From DATFRX01 sp035630615 (lineage in GTDB: Bacteria; Actinomycetota; Actinomycetes; Propionibacteriales; Nocardioidaceae): a stretch of DNA of 64,000 nucleotides. Below are positions 48,850 through 64,000 of this stretch, piece by piece. Both the position numbers and the translations under genes were made by a program. The stretch covers positions 33,552-97,551 of the forward strand of contig DASQKI010000049.1 in assembly GCA_035630615.1 (NCBI GenBank). The letters are read 5' to 3'. The notes under the pieces are model-generated. The model ran no database searches. It worked only from the letters and a program-made list of their open reading frames with translations, and was not told the DNA's origin. Within the stretch, counting starts at the first letter, position 1. Each line of letters opens with the position of its first letter.

Positions 48850-49907
48850 GCGTGCTCGACAAGGCAAGCGCGCTGGCCCTGTCCAAGCTGACGATCTTCA
48901 TGGTCGTCACGACGTTTGCGACGAGCGTTCTCGTTGTCACGATCGGCAACCTGTCGTTCGCGGACAAGACCGAATACCACGCGATCTTCTCCGACGCGAC
49001 GGCCGTGGTCGAAGGCGACGACGTCCGCATCGCCGGGGTCCGCGTCGGGTCGGTCACCGACATCGAGATCGTCGACCGCGACCAGGCCGAGGTGTCGTTC
49101 GAGGTCGATTCGACCGTGTCGCTGACCAAGAGCGCGCAAGCGCAGATTCGCTACCGCAACCTGATCGGCCAGCGCTACATCGCGTTGACGCCGGGCGAGG
49201 GCTCGACCGAGCCGCTCGAAGAGGACGACACGATCCCACTCAGCCAGACCGCGCCGGCTCTCGACCTGACCGTGTTGTTCCAGGGCTTCCAGCCGTTGTT
49301 CCAGGCCCTGTCGCCCGACGACGTCAACAAGCTCGCGTACGAGATCATCCAAGTGCTCCAGGGCGAGGGCGGCACCGTCGAAAATCTGTTGGCCCGCACG
49401 TCGTCGCTCACCCAGGAGCTGGCCAACCGCGACCAGCTCATCGGCGACACCATCGACAATCTCAACAGTGTCCTGACGACGTTCGGTGCCAAGGACGACG
49501 AGTTGTCGCAGACCATCTCGACGCTGCAGCAGTTTGCGACCGGCCTCAAAAACGACCGGCAGGCCATCCTCGGCTCGCTCGACGCGGTGTCCGAGCTCGC
49601 CGTCGAGACCGCCGACCTCGTGTCCGACGCCCGCCCGGCCCTCACCGAAGACGTCCGGCAGCTGCGCCGCCTCACGGGCAACCTGTCGCAGAACAAGCAG
49701 ATCCTGGACCGTGAGTTGCAGATCCTGCCGCTCAAGCTGCGCAAGCTCGGCAACACCGCCGACTACGGCTCGTGGTTCAACTTCTATCTGTGCAACTTCC
49801 ACGGCGAGGTCGTCGTGCCGAAGACGGTCGCGGGCCTGCTCGGCCGCAAGAAGCCCTTCACCGTCCCGATCAACTACGAGATCGGCGCCGAGAGGTGTTC
49901 GCTGTGA
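48846..49907 (+). CDS. mceB: Mce-family lipid-transport protein MceB
   Basis: A 353-residue Mce protein: N-terminal helix LTIFMVVTTFATSVLVVTIG, MCE domain with VVEGDDVRIAGVRVGSVTDI (~55-75), a helical needle region (~130-300), and a C-terminal part with Cys (FNFYLCNFHGEVVV, AERCSL) that may form a disulfide. The GTG overlaps the mceA stop (GTGA). Confidence 0.92.
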   Translation: MSVLDKASALALSKLTIFMVVTTFATSVLVVTIGNLSFADKTEYHAIFSDATAVVEGDDVRIAGVRVGSVTDIEIVDRDQAEVSFEVDSTVSLTKSAQAQIRYRNLIGQRYIALTPGEGSTEPLEEDDTIPLSQTAPALDLTVLFQGFQPLFQALSPDDVNKLAYEIIQVLQGEGGTVENLLARTSSLTQELANRDQLIGDTIDNLNSVLTTFGAKDDELSQTISTLQQFATGLKNDRQAILGSLDAVSELAVETADLVSDARPALTEDVRQLRRLTGNLSQNKQILDRELQILPLKLRKLGNTADYGSWFNFYLCNFHGEVVVPKTVAGLLGRKKPFTVPINYEIGAERCSL

Positions 49908-50878
49908 TGCGGCCCTTCCGTGAACGCAACCCGGTGCTGGTCGGATTCGCCGGGCTGGTGGCGATCGCGCTGATGATCCTCGCCGCCTTCCGCGCCGACC
50001 AGCTGCCGCTGATCGGCGGCGGCGACACCTACTACGCCGAGTTCAGTGAGGCCGGTGGCCTGCAGAAGGACGACGAGGTACGCATCGCCGGCGTCAAGGT
50101 GGGCAAGGTCAAGGACATCGCGCTCGACGGCAACGTCGTACGGGTCGAGCTGCTGATCGACAAGGGTGTCGAGTTCGGGCCGGACACCGAGGCCGACATC
50201 CGGGTCAAGACGCTGTTGGGCGACATGTTCGTCGGCCTCGAGCCCGAGGGATCCGGTCAGCTCGACCCGGGCTCGACGATCGCCATCGACCACACGACTG
50301 CGCCCTACGACGTCGTCGACGCGTTCAGCGACCTGTCCGAGACGACGACCCGGATCGACACCGACCAGCTGGCGCACGCGTTCGACACCGTATCCGGCCT
50401 GCTCGAGCAGACGCCGGAGGAGATCCGCGGCACCCTTACCGGGCTGTCCCAGCTCTCGCGCAACATCGCCGCCCGAGACGCGCAGGTCAACTCGCTGCTG
50501 CAAAACCTCGACAAGGTCTCGGGCGTGCTCGCCGATCGCAACGACGAGCTCGTCAAGCTGTTCGAGGACGGCAGCGTGCTCTTCAGCGCGGTCGCCGCCC
50601 GACGCGAGTCGATCCACAACCTGCTCGTGGCTACGCAGGAGCTGTCCGGTCAGCTGCGCGGGCTGGTCGCCGACACTCGGGCCGATCTCGGTCCGGCTCT
50701 GGCCCAGCTGTCCGACGTCTTGGCGGTCTTGAAGAAGAACGAGGAAAACATCGACCAGACGATTCGACTGATGGCGCCGTTCTACCGAGTCTTCGCCAAC
50801 ACGCTCGGCAGCGGGTCGTGGTGGGACTCCTGGATCCAAAACATCCCGCCGGTGCCGGCCATCGGGAGTGGTGAGTGA
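49907..50878 (+). CDS. mceC: Mce-family lipid-transport protein MceC
   Basis: A 323-residue Mce protein: helix VLVGFAGLVAIALMILAAF, MCE domain with DDEVRIAGVKVGKVKDIALD (~55), then a long helical part. The TGATG overlap favours the ATG at 49907; a GTG at 49904 adds one residue. Third of the six pore subunits. Confidence 0.92.
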   Translation: MRPFRERNPVLVGFAGLVAIALMILAAFRADQLPLIGGGDTYYAEFSEAGGLQKDDEVRIAGVKVGKVKDIALDGNVVRVELLIDKGVEFGPDTEADIRVKTLLGDMFVGLEPEGSGQLDPGSTIAIDHTTAPYDVVDAFSDLSETTTRIDTDQLAHAFDTVSGLLEQTPEEIRGTLTGLSQLSRNIAARDAQVNSLLQNLDKVSGVLADRNDELVKLFEDGSVLFSAVAARRESIHNLLVATQELSGQLRGLVADTRADLGPALAQLSDVLAVLKKNEENIDQTIRLMAPFYRVFANTLGSGSWWDSWIQNIPPVPAIGSGE

Positions 50879-52101
50879 TGGCCCCTTCATTCGGTGGCAG
50901 CGCGTTCGATGGCAGCCTGTTCGGCCGAGCGTCTCGCGTCGCGGGAGTCGTGGCCGGGATCATCGTGCTCGCCCTGATCGCCGCGACCGTGTGGGTGATG
51001 CGCCCCGACGAGGAGCAACGGCACCTCACCGTCGACTTCCCCCGCACGGTGTCGCTCTACGAAGGCTCCGACGTGCGGATCTTGGGCGTGCCGGTCGGCA
51101 CCGTCGAGAGCGTGGAGCCGCGCGGCGAGACCGTGCGGGTCGAGCTGTCCTATGACGCCAAATACGACGTGCCGGCCGACGCCAAGGCGGTCATCATCTC
51201 GCCCGCGATCGTGGGAGATCGCTATGTGCAGCTCGCACCCGCCTACGACGGCGGTCCGGTCATGGAGGACGGCGCCCGCCTCGACATGGCCCGGTCCGAG
51301 GTGCCGCTCGAGCTCGACGAGATCTACCAGTCGCTCGACGACCTCTCCGTGGCGCTCGGGCCGGAGGGTGCCAACAAGAACGGCGCCCTCAGTCGCCTCG
51401 TCAACACGTCGGCGGCCGACCTCGACGGCAACGGCAAGCTGATCAATCAGACGCTGCACGACCTCTCGCTACTGTCCGGCACGCTGTCCAACAACAAGGA
51501 GGAGCTGTTCGGCGCGGTGGCACAGGTCGAGGAGTTCGTCCACGCGCTCAAGATCAACGACGGGGCGGTGCGCGCCTTCAACGCCAGCCTGGCCGACGTC
51601 TCGGGTGTGCTGGCCGGTGAGCGGCACGACCTCGCGACGGCGCTCAATACTCTCGGGGTCGCGCTTCGCGACGTCCGCGGTTTCGTCCAGGACAACGAGG
51701 AGCTGATCGGGTCCAACGTCCGCGACCTGGTCCGCGTGACGCAGATCCTGGTCGACCAGAGCGATGCGATCAAGGAGTCCCTCGAGGTCGCCCCACTGGC
51801 CCTCACCGGTCTCGGCCTCGCCGGTGACCCGGAGACCGGGACGCTGCGCGACCGCGACGACATTCTCCGCAGCATCACCGAGCTCACCGGTGATCCGAGG
51901 ATCGCGGTGTGTTCGCTGATCTCGCAGGACCCCGACGGCGGCGAGCTGTGCGACGCGCTCGGACCGATCCTCGACACGGTCGAGGGGCTTCCCGATCTTC
52001 CGCTCAACCGTGGCAATCCGCTCGGCGGCGGAGATCGCAAGGTGGTCGACGTCGTCTCGATCGACACCAGCCTCGGCGACCTGGTGAGGGTGGATCGATG
52101 A
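50878..52101 (+). CDS. mceD: Mce-family lipid-transport protein MceD
   Basis: A 407-residue Mce protein: helix VAGVVAGIIVLALIAATVWV, MCE domain with YEGSDVRILGVPVGTVESVE (~60), helical region (~140-300), and a C-terminal part with two Cys (IAVCSLISQ, GELCDALG). The ATG at 50878 overlaps the mceC stop; a GTG at 50875 is an alternative. Confidence 0.92.
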   Translation: MAPSFGGSAFDGSLFGRASRVAGVVAGIIVLALIAATVWVMRPDEEQRHLTVDFPRTVSLYEGSDVRILGVPVGTVESVEPRGETVRVELSYDAKYDVPADAKAVIISPAIVGDRYVQLAPAYDGGPVMEDGARLDMARSEVPLELDEIYQSLDDLSVALGPEGANKNGALSRLVNTSAADLDGNGKLINQTLHDLSLLSGTLSNNKEELFGAVAQVEEFVHALKINDGAVRAFNASLADVSGVLAGERHDLATALNTLGVALRDVRGFVQDNEELIGSNVRDLVRVTQILVDQSDAIKESLEVAPLALTGLGLAGDPETGTLRDRDDILRSITELTGDPRIAVCSLISQDPDGGELCDALGPILDTVEGLPDLPLNRGNPLGGGDRKVVDVVSIDTSLGDLVRVDR

Positions 52102-53450
52102 CGCGCGCGTGGATGAAGCCCGCCGCGGCCACCGTCGCGGTCGCAACCGTCGTGTCCGGGTGCGGCTTCGACGTCTACGACCTGCCGCTGCCCGGCGGCG
52201 TCGACACCGGTGACGACGCCTATCAGGTCAGCATCGAGTTCGCCGACGTCATCGACCTGGTGCCGCAGAGCTCGGTCAAGGTCGACGACGTCAGCGTCGG
52301 CAAGGTCACCGACATCGAGTTGGACGGCTGGCACGCCCTCGTGACGGTCGAGCTCAAGGGCGATGTCGAGCTCCCCGACAATGCGATGGCCCGGCTGCGG
52401 CAGACCAGCCTGCTCGGCGAGAAGTTCGTGTCCCTGTCGGAGCCGGCGGACGAGGCGCCGCAGGGACGGCTCGAGGACGGCGACCTGATTCCGCTCGATC
52501 GGACCGACCGGATCCCCGAGCTCGAAGAGGTTCTGAGCGCACTCTCGTTGCTCCTCAATGGCGGTGGGCTGGCCAACGTCAAGACCATCGTCCAAGAGTT
52601 CAACGCCATCATGGACGGGCGCGAACCCCAGATCCGCAGCCTGTTGACCGAGCTCACGACGTTCGTGGGGCAGCTCGACGACAACAAGGCCGACATCGTC
52701 ACGGCGCTGCGCAAGGTCAACCACCTGTCGATCGAGATCAACAAGCAAAAGGGCGCGATCATCGACGCGCTCGACACCCTGCCCGGCGCTCTGGAGTCGC
52801 TCGACCGCCAACGCAACGACCTGGTCAAGATGCTCGACGCGCTGTCCCGGCTCAGCGCGGTCGGCACCCGCGTGATCCGCGACTCGAAGTTCAACACGCT
52901 GCGCGACCTCGACATGCTGATGCCGATTCTCACCCAGCTCAGCAATACCGGCGCCGACCTGCCTCGGTCGCTCGAACTGCTCTTCACCTACCCGTTCCCC
53001 GACGACGTCATCGGGGGCACGCCGGTGGAGGCGCGCAATATCCACATGGGCGACTTCACCAACCTCGACATCCAGCTCGACGTCAGCCTGCGGCACCTCC
53101 TGCAGTTCGTCGGCGGCGACGATCCACTGCCGGATCTTCCGGAGCTGCCCGGCATCCCCGGCATCGACGGAACGACCAGCGACGGCTCCGGCGATCCGTC
53201 CGGAGGCAGCGACGGTACGGATGGCACGGACGACTCCGGCGGCTCGACCGACGGCTCCGACGACGGCGGCCAGACCGACTCCGGGGGGATCACCGGCCCG
53301 ATCTGCGACGCTCTCAACCTGTGCCGAGCCTGGCCCGGCACCTCGGCGATGCGGACGGTCGAGACGTCGCACCGACTGGTCGACCGTTCCGACGTCGACT
53401 ACGACCCGGACGTCGCTCGGTTGCTGCTCGGGGCTGTGGTCGCCCCATGA
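52098..53450 (+). CDS. mceE: Mce-family lipoprotein MceE (LprK-like)
   Basis: A 450-residue lipoprotein, the only subunit with a lipobox: ATVVSGCGFDVYD (Cys ~17). The MCE domain has SVKVDDVSVGKVTDIELDGW (~55-75). Residues ~357-396 are a Gly/Ser/Asp/Thr low-complexity tract (53168-53286), after which a Cys-containing segment (GPICDALNLC) ends the protein. In mycobacteria the fifth Mce protein is likewise the lipoprotein. Overlaps both neighbours. Confidence 0.92.
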   Translation: MTRAWMKPAAATVAVATVVSGCGFDVYDLPLPGGVDTGDDAYQVSIEFADVIDLVPQSSVKVDDVSVGKVTDIELDGWHALVTVELKGDVELPDNAMARLRQTSLLGEKFVSLSEPADEAPQGRLEDGDLIPLDRTDRIPELEEVLSALSLLLNGGGLANVKTIVQEFNAIMDGREPQIRSLLTELTTFVGQLDDNKADIVTALRKVNHLSIEINKQKGAIIDALDTLPGALESLDRQRNDLVKMLDALSRLSAVGTRVIRDSKFNTLRDLDMLMPILTQLSNTGADLPRSLELLFTYPFPDDVIGGTPVEARNIHMGDFTNLDIQLDVSLRHLLQFVGGDDPLPDLPELPGIPGIDGTTSDGSGDPSGGSDGTDGTDDSGGSTDGSDDGGQTDSGGITGPICDALNLCRAWPGTSAMRTVETSHRLVDRSDVDYDPDVARLLLGAVVAP

Positions 53451-54724
53451 TCAGTCGGCGGACCAAGCTGCAGCTCGTGGTCTTCGTGGTCATCACGCTT
53501 TTGGGCATGAGCTTCGTCGGTGCGCGTTACGCCAAACTGGATCGGCTGGTGATGGACCGCTCCTACGACGTCACGGCCCACTTCCGCGACTCGGGCGGCA
53601 TCTTCGTCGGCGCCGAGGTGACCTACCGGGGCGTGGGCATCGGCCGGGTCTCCGACATGACGCTGACCGACGAAGGCGTCGACGTGGAGCTCGAGATCGA
53701 CAACAGCAATGACAACGTCCCCGCCGACACCATCGCCGTCGTCGCCAACCGCTCGGCCGTCGGCGAGCAGTACGTCGACCTCCAGCCGCGCAGCAGCGGC
53801 GAGCCGTACCTCGAGGACGGGGCGACGATCGCGATGGAGGACACCCGGCTGCCGATCTCCACGACCAAGCTCCTGATCGACGTCGACGACCTCGTGCACT
53901 CGGTCGACCAGGACAACCTGCGCACGGCGATCTCCGAGAGCGGCCAGGCGTTCGAAGGCGCGGGCGAAGACCTCAGCCGGATCATCGACACGTCCAACGC
54001 CTTCATCGAGGCGGCCGACGCCAACTTCGACGTCACCGCGGCACTGATCCGCGACTCGCGAACCGTGCTGCAGACCCAGCTCGACTCGGCCGACCACATC
54101 GAGACGTTCGTGCACAACCTGCGGCTGCTGTCCGACACCCTCGTCGCCAGCGACAGCGACCTTCGGACGCTGATCGACGAGGGCAGCCTCACCGCCGACG
54201 TCGTGCGCCAGTTCATCGCCGACAATTCCGACGCGATCGGCAAGCTGCTCAACAACGTCATCTCCACCAACCGGGTCGTGACGTCTCGGCTGGCCGGGGT
54301 CGAGGTTTTGTTCGAGGTCTATCCCTACCCGGTCGAGGGCGGCTACGCGGTTGTCGACAAGGACCCCCACGACGGGCTCTACGACGCACACTTCGGGTTG
54401 GTCCTGACGATGGACCCGCACAACTGCACGCAGGGCTACGAGAGCACCGACCATCGCAATCCCCACGACCGTGCCGAGGAGCAGTTCAACCACTCGGCTC
54501 GCTGCACCCTCTCCCAGTCCGAAGGCAACGCCCGTGGCGCCCAAAACTCGCCGTACTACGACCGCAGCGTGCCGGTCGTCGGCACCTACGATCGGGAGAC
54601 CGGCCGGGTCAGGCCGGCCGACCGTCCCGACCTGCGGGTCGACGCCGGCGAGGTGCCGACCGGCGGGCTGTCGGGGTCGGCGGCGTGGGCCTGGTTGTAC
54701 ACCGGTGGAATGATGGCGCGGTGA
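53447..54724 (+). CDS. mceF: Mce-family lipid-transport protein MceF
   Basis: A 425-residue Mce protein: helix LQLVVFVVITLLGMSFVGA, MCE domain with FVGAEVTYRGVGIGRVSDMT (~50-70), helical region (~130-300), then a soluble tail (DPHNCTQGYESTDHRNPHD) with Cys. Last of the six Mce subunits; the GTG of the first Mce-associated gene overlaps its stop. Confidence 0.92.
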   Translation: MISRRTKLQLVVFVVITLLGMSFVGARYAKLDRLVMDRSYDVTAHFRDSGGIFVGAEVTYRGVGIGRVSDMTLTDEGVDVELEIDNSNDNVPADTIAVVANRSAVGEQYVDLQPRSSGEPYLEDGATIAMEDTRLPISTTKLLIDVDDLVHSVDQDNLRTAISESGQAFEGAGEDLSRIIDTSNAFIEAADANFDVTAALIRDSRTVLQTQLDSADHIETFVHNLRLLSDTLVASDSDLRTLIDEGSLTADVVRQFIADNSDAIGKLLNNVISTNRVVTSRLAGVEVLFEVYPYPVEGGYAVVDKDPHDGLYDAHFGLVLTMDPHNCTQGYESTDHRNPHDRAEEQFNHSARCTLSQSEGNARGAQNSPYYDRSVPVVGTYDRETGRVRPADRPDLRVDAGEVPTGGLSGSAAWAWLYTGGMMAR

Positions 54725-55287
54725 CTACGCAGCAAAACGGGCGGACCGAGGCGCCGACGTGGTTCGTCGCGCTCGTCGCGGTGGCCGCGCTGGTGCTGGT
54801 CGCGAGCACCGGGGTCCTCGTCTGGCTCGCCCGTCAGGACTCGGCCGACGCCAGCACCGCGGTCGCCGACGGCGGCTCGGCGGAGTTGCGGGGAGTGCTG
54901 GTGGGCACCGCCGAGCAGTACTTCGTGGAGGCCAACACCTACGACTTCACCGATGTCGACGACTACAAGCGGCGGGTCCACCCGCTGATGACCGACGACA
55001 ACCGCAAGGACTTCGACAAGACGCTGGCGCAGATCGCGTCGAGCTTCGCGAAGGTCGAGGCGCATGCGACCGGGACCGTCCGGCAGTCGGCGGTCGAGAC
55101 CCTCGACGACGACTCGGCGACCGTCATGGTGACCGGCGACGCGAAGTTCGAGTCGACCAGCATCAAGCGGACGTACTTCCCGCGCTGGGAGGTCATGCTG
55201 CAGCTCGTCGACGGCGACTGGCTGGTCGCGAGTCACACCGAGCTCGGCGACAGCGGAGTGTTCTCGACCGGGGGAGCGGGCGGGTGA
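54721..55287 (+). CDS. Mce-associated membrane protein (first)
   Basis: A 188-residue protein: a short cytoplasmic start, one membrane helix (FVALVAVAALVLVASTGVLV), and an extracytoplasmic domain (VEANTYDFTDVDDYKRRVHP, ATVMVTGDAKFESTSIKRTY) typical of Mam/Mas proteins that accompany mce operons and stabilise the complex. GTG overlaps the mceF stop. The second copy follows after seven bases. Confidence 0.85.
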   Translation: MTTQQNGRTEAPTWFVALVAVAALVLVASTGVLVWLARQDSADASTAVADGGSAELRGVLVGTAEQYFVEANTYDFTDVDDYKRRVHPLMTDDNRKDFDKTLAQIASSFAKVEAHATGTVRQSAVETLDDDSATVMVTGDAKFESTSIKRTYFPRWEVMLQLVDGDWLVASHTELGDSGVFSTGGAGG

Positions 55288-55294
55288 GGCGACG

Positions 55295-55981
55295 ATGACG
55301 TCGGGCAAGCCGAGCACCTCAGTACGCCGCCGCCGGATCGCGGGAGAACGTCCCAGCCGCCGAGACGATCCGTCACTTGTGTCGCGACGATCCGCGACGT
55401 TTCGATCAAGGATCCGTCGCGAGTCGGCGGAGGCGGATCGTCGGAGCACAAGTGACGGATCGTCTCGTGAGGGCTGGCGGCCGGATCGACGCACGCTGGC
55501 GTGGTTCGTTCCGCTATGCGTGCTGTCGGTGGTGGCGGCCGGATTCGCGATCGGGCTCGGCGTGCTCGAACTGCGCGACGACGATCCGCTCGACGCGGCG
55601 GCCCGCGAGGACGCGGTGGCGCCGGCCGGCCAGGCCGCCGAGGCGCTGCTGTCGTTTCGCTACGACACCCTCGGCCAGGAGCTCGAGTCGGAGCGGAGCC
55701 TGATGACCGACTCCTACGCCGCCGAGTTCCTCAACGTGTTTCCCGAACAAGCACAAGACGTCACGACCGAGAAGCAGGCCACGGTCGAGTCGCGGGTGCT
55801 CGCGGCGGCACCGCTGGAGTGCGGAGAGGAATGCTCCGACACCAGCGTTCGGGTGCTGGTCTTCCTCAACACCGAAACCACTGTGGCCGGTGAGGCGCCT
55901 GAGGTGGCGCCCAATCGGGCGGTCATCACCATGCAACCCGACGACGGCGAGTGGCGGGTAGCCGGAATTGACCTGTTCTGA
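55295..55981 (+). CDS. Mce-associated membrane protein (second), with palindromic segment in its N-terminus
   Basis: A 228-residue protein. Residues ~1-65 are very basic, disordered and encoded largely by the palindrome at 55361-55467. A membrane helix follows (LAWFVPLCVLSVVAAGFAIG, ~70-90), then the same kind of periplasmic domain as its neighbour (ALLSFRYDTLGQELESERSL, VAPNRAVITMQPDDGEWRVA). Without the palindromic part it would have a normal short cytoplasmic start. Last gene of the operon. Confidence 0.8.
   Translation: MTSGKPSTSVRRRRIAGERPSRRDDPSLVSRRSATFRSRIRRESAEADRRSTSDGSSREGWRPDRRTLAWFVPLCVLSVVAAGFAIGLGVLELRDDDPLDAAAREDAVAPAGQAAEALLSFRYDTLGQELESERSLMTDSYAAEFLNVFPEQAQDVTTEKQATVESRVLAAAPLECGEECSDTSVRVLVFLNTETTVAGEAPEVAPNRAVITMQPDDGEWRVAGIDLF
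55361..55467. repeat. 107-bp nested palindromic element within a coding region
   Basis: Three nested perfect stems: outer arms of 21 bases (55361-55381 with 55447-55467), middle arms of 11 bases (55385-55395 with 55433-55443), and inner arms of 6 bases (55394-55399 with 55415-55420). ACGATCCG-like words recur in direct orientation too. The whole segment is open in frame and encodes an Arg/Ser/Asp-rich stretch, and because of its symmetry the opposite strand is also open with a similar composition. Confidence 0.85.
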
Positions 55982-56078
55982 CCACTTGTTACCGCCTGCC
56001 GTCCTTGACGCGGGCCGACCCACGAGTCATGCTCGACGGGCAGTGGTCATCCGCGACGATGTGCGTCTTGACACGCAC

Positions 56079-56108
56079 TTGGCAGCAGTGCGCCGCTTAG
56101 GCTAGACT
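56079..56108 (+). promoter_or_regulatory. promoter of rpoB-rpoC
   Basis: TTGGCA (56079-56084) and TAGACT (56103-56108), separated by 18 bases, lie ~95 bases before the rpoB start and after the Mce-associated genes. It is the best sigma-70-type match in the 222-base gap. TTGACA at 56068-56073 is upstream of it, but its spacing to any -10 is wrong. Confidence 0.65.
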
Positions 56109-56203
56109 GCTTATTTGCGCTGCCTTCTCTCGCCTTGCCCTTGACAGGGTGTCGTCTGCATGCGCACACACAAGTTGAGTCCGTGCCCTTGGAAGGACGC
56201 CTC

Positions 56204-59671
<3,468 letters not shown>

Positions 59672-59766
59672 GGGTGGCTGGGGTTACACACGACCTCCGT
59701 CTGCGTCACTGCCCCCGTTCCCTGCATGACCTCTGTATGTCTTTCAACTTTGAGATGAGGATTTAA

Positions 59767-63654
<3,888 letters not shown>

Positions 63655-63665
63655 GCACCATTCGG

Positions 63666-63697
63666 AAACGCCCCGGTCCTCACGGACCGGGGCGTTT
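63666..63697 (+). terminator. strong intrinsic terminator after rpoC
   Basis: AAACGCCCCGGTCC (63666-63679) pairs perfectly with GGACCGGGGCGTTT (63684-63697) over a TCAC loop. Fourteen pairs, the outer ones A-T so that the 3' side ends in T residues. It closes the rpoBC unit. Being symmetric, it may also act from the other side. Confidence 0.9.
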
Positions 63698-63731
63698 CTG
63701 CGCTTACCGTTGAAACGAGGAGGTGGGGGCC

Positions 63732-64000
63732 TTGGCGCGGACGGGTGGACGCAACGCGTGGATCGCGTGGCCGGCGGGTCTGCTGTGCGCGGCCGTCGTG
63801 GGCACCCTCGCGTGGCTCGCGCAGCCCATGCTCCCGGTCTCGGTCGCGTGGGTAGGCGACATGCTGCGCGCCGCCAGCACTCCGCCCAAGATCCTCCCGG
63901 TCGCAGAATCCGTCGCCACGCGCGCTCTCGCGCCGGGCGACATCGACTGCCGCGCGCTCTACCCCGATCGCCTGTGGGCCGAGCTCACCTGGACGCCGGA
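63732..64000 (+). CDS. membrane-anchored protein of unknown function (partial)
   Basis: Only the first ~89 residues are in the window. ARTGGRNAWIAWPAGLLCAA then VVGTLAWLAQPMLPV is one membrane helix, followed by a likely extracytoplasmic part (RALAPGDIDCRALYPDRLWA). TTG 63732 is preferred because AGGAGG lies eight bases upstream; a GTG at 63723 is in frame. Position between rpoC and probably rpsL. No family is recognised. Confidence 0.55.
   Translation, partial: MARTGGRNAWIAWPAGLLCAAVVGTLAWLAQPMLPVSVAWVGDMLRAASTPPKILPVAESVATRALAPGDIDCRALYPDRLWAELTWTP

Overview
The window is high-GC actinobacterial DNA with GTG/TTG starts, many 4-nt stop/start overlaps and apparent leaderless promoters. The order tRNA-Thr, tRNA-Met, rpmG, hadA-like, hadB-like ... 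tRNA-Trp, secE, nusG, rplK, rplA ... rplJ, rplL, mkl ... rpoB, rpoC is the one known from mycobacteria. The HadAB-type pair and complete Mce operon, without mycolate genes, suggest a Propionibacteriales/Nocardioidaceae-like chromosome. That placement is inference.

Bases 1 to about 30,300 are an accessory arm of short, mixed-orientation units. They include HAD hydrolases, acetyltransferases, an SDR, an MFS pump divergent from a LysR regulator, a DUF4389 membrane protein, two RibD-like reductases, a LuxR/TPR regulator next to a flavin monooxygenase, and a catabolic cluster at 20.6-26.5 kb. The cluster has a cupin gene, a TetR regulator, two paralogous FCD-GntR regulators, an enolase-superfamily enzyme, an aldehyde dehydrogenase and an iron-type alcohol dehydrogenase; TGGTC half-sites precede both transcription units. 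This arm holds at least seven broken genes, and several keep both a recognisable beginning and a recognisable end with the middle missing: a selenium-binding protein, a methyltransferase, a GNAT, an alpha/beta hydrolase, and an MBL-hydrolase/YeeE chimera. It also has hairpin-forming intergenic repeats and a perfect LexA/SOS box before a small unknown gene.

Bases 30,500 to 43,300 carry the tRNAs, rpmG, a (3R)-hydroxyacyl dehydratase pair, murB, two DUF4190 membrane proteins, a beta-propeller lipoprotein, an adenosine-deaminase-like enzyme, a HIT protein, an aspartate aminotransferase, then tRNA-Trp, secE, nusG (with seven 10-residue repeats), rplK and rplA. Two LppX/LprG-like lipoproteins and an FMN-dependent hydroxy-acid oxidase separate rplA from rplJ.

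Bases 43,300 to 64,000 hold rplJ-rplL with promoter, leader and terminator, then a ten-gene operon: Mkl ATPase, two YrbE permeases, MceA to MceF and two Mce-associated proteins, which together encode a complete Mce-type lipid importer. rpoB and rpoC follow and end at a strong terminator. The second Mce-associated gene carries a 107-bp nested palindromic segment inside its reading frame. The window ends in the start of an unknown membrane protein.
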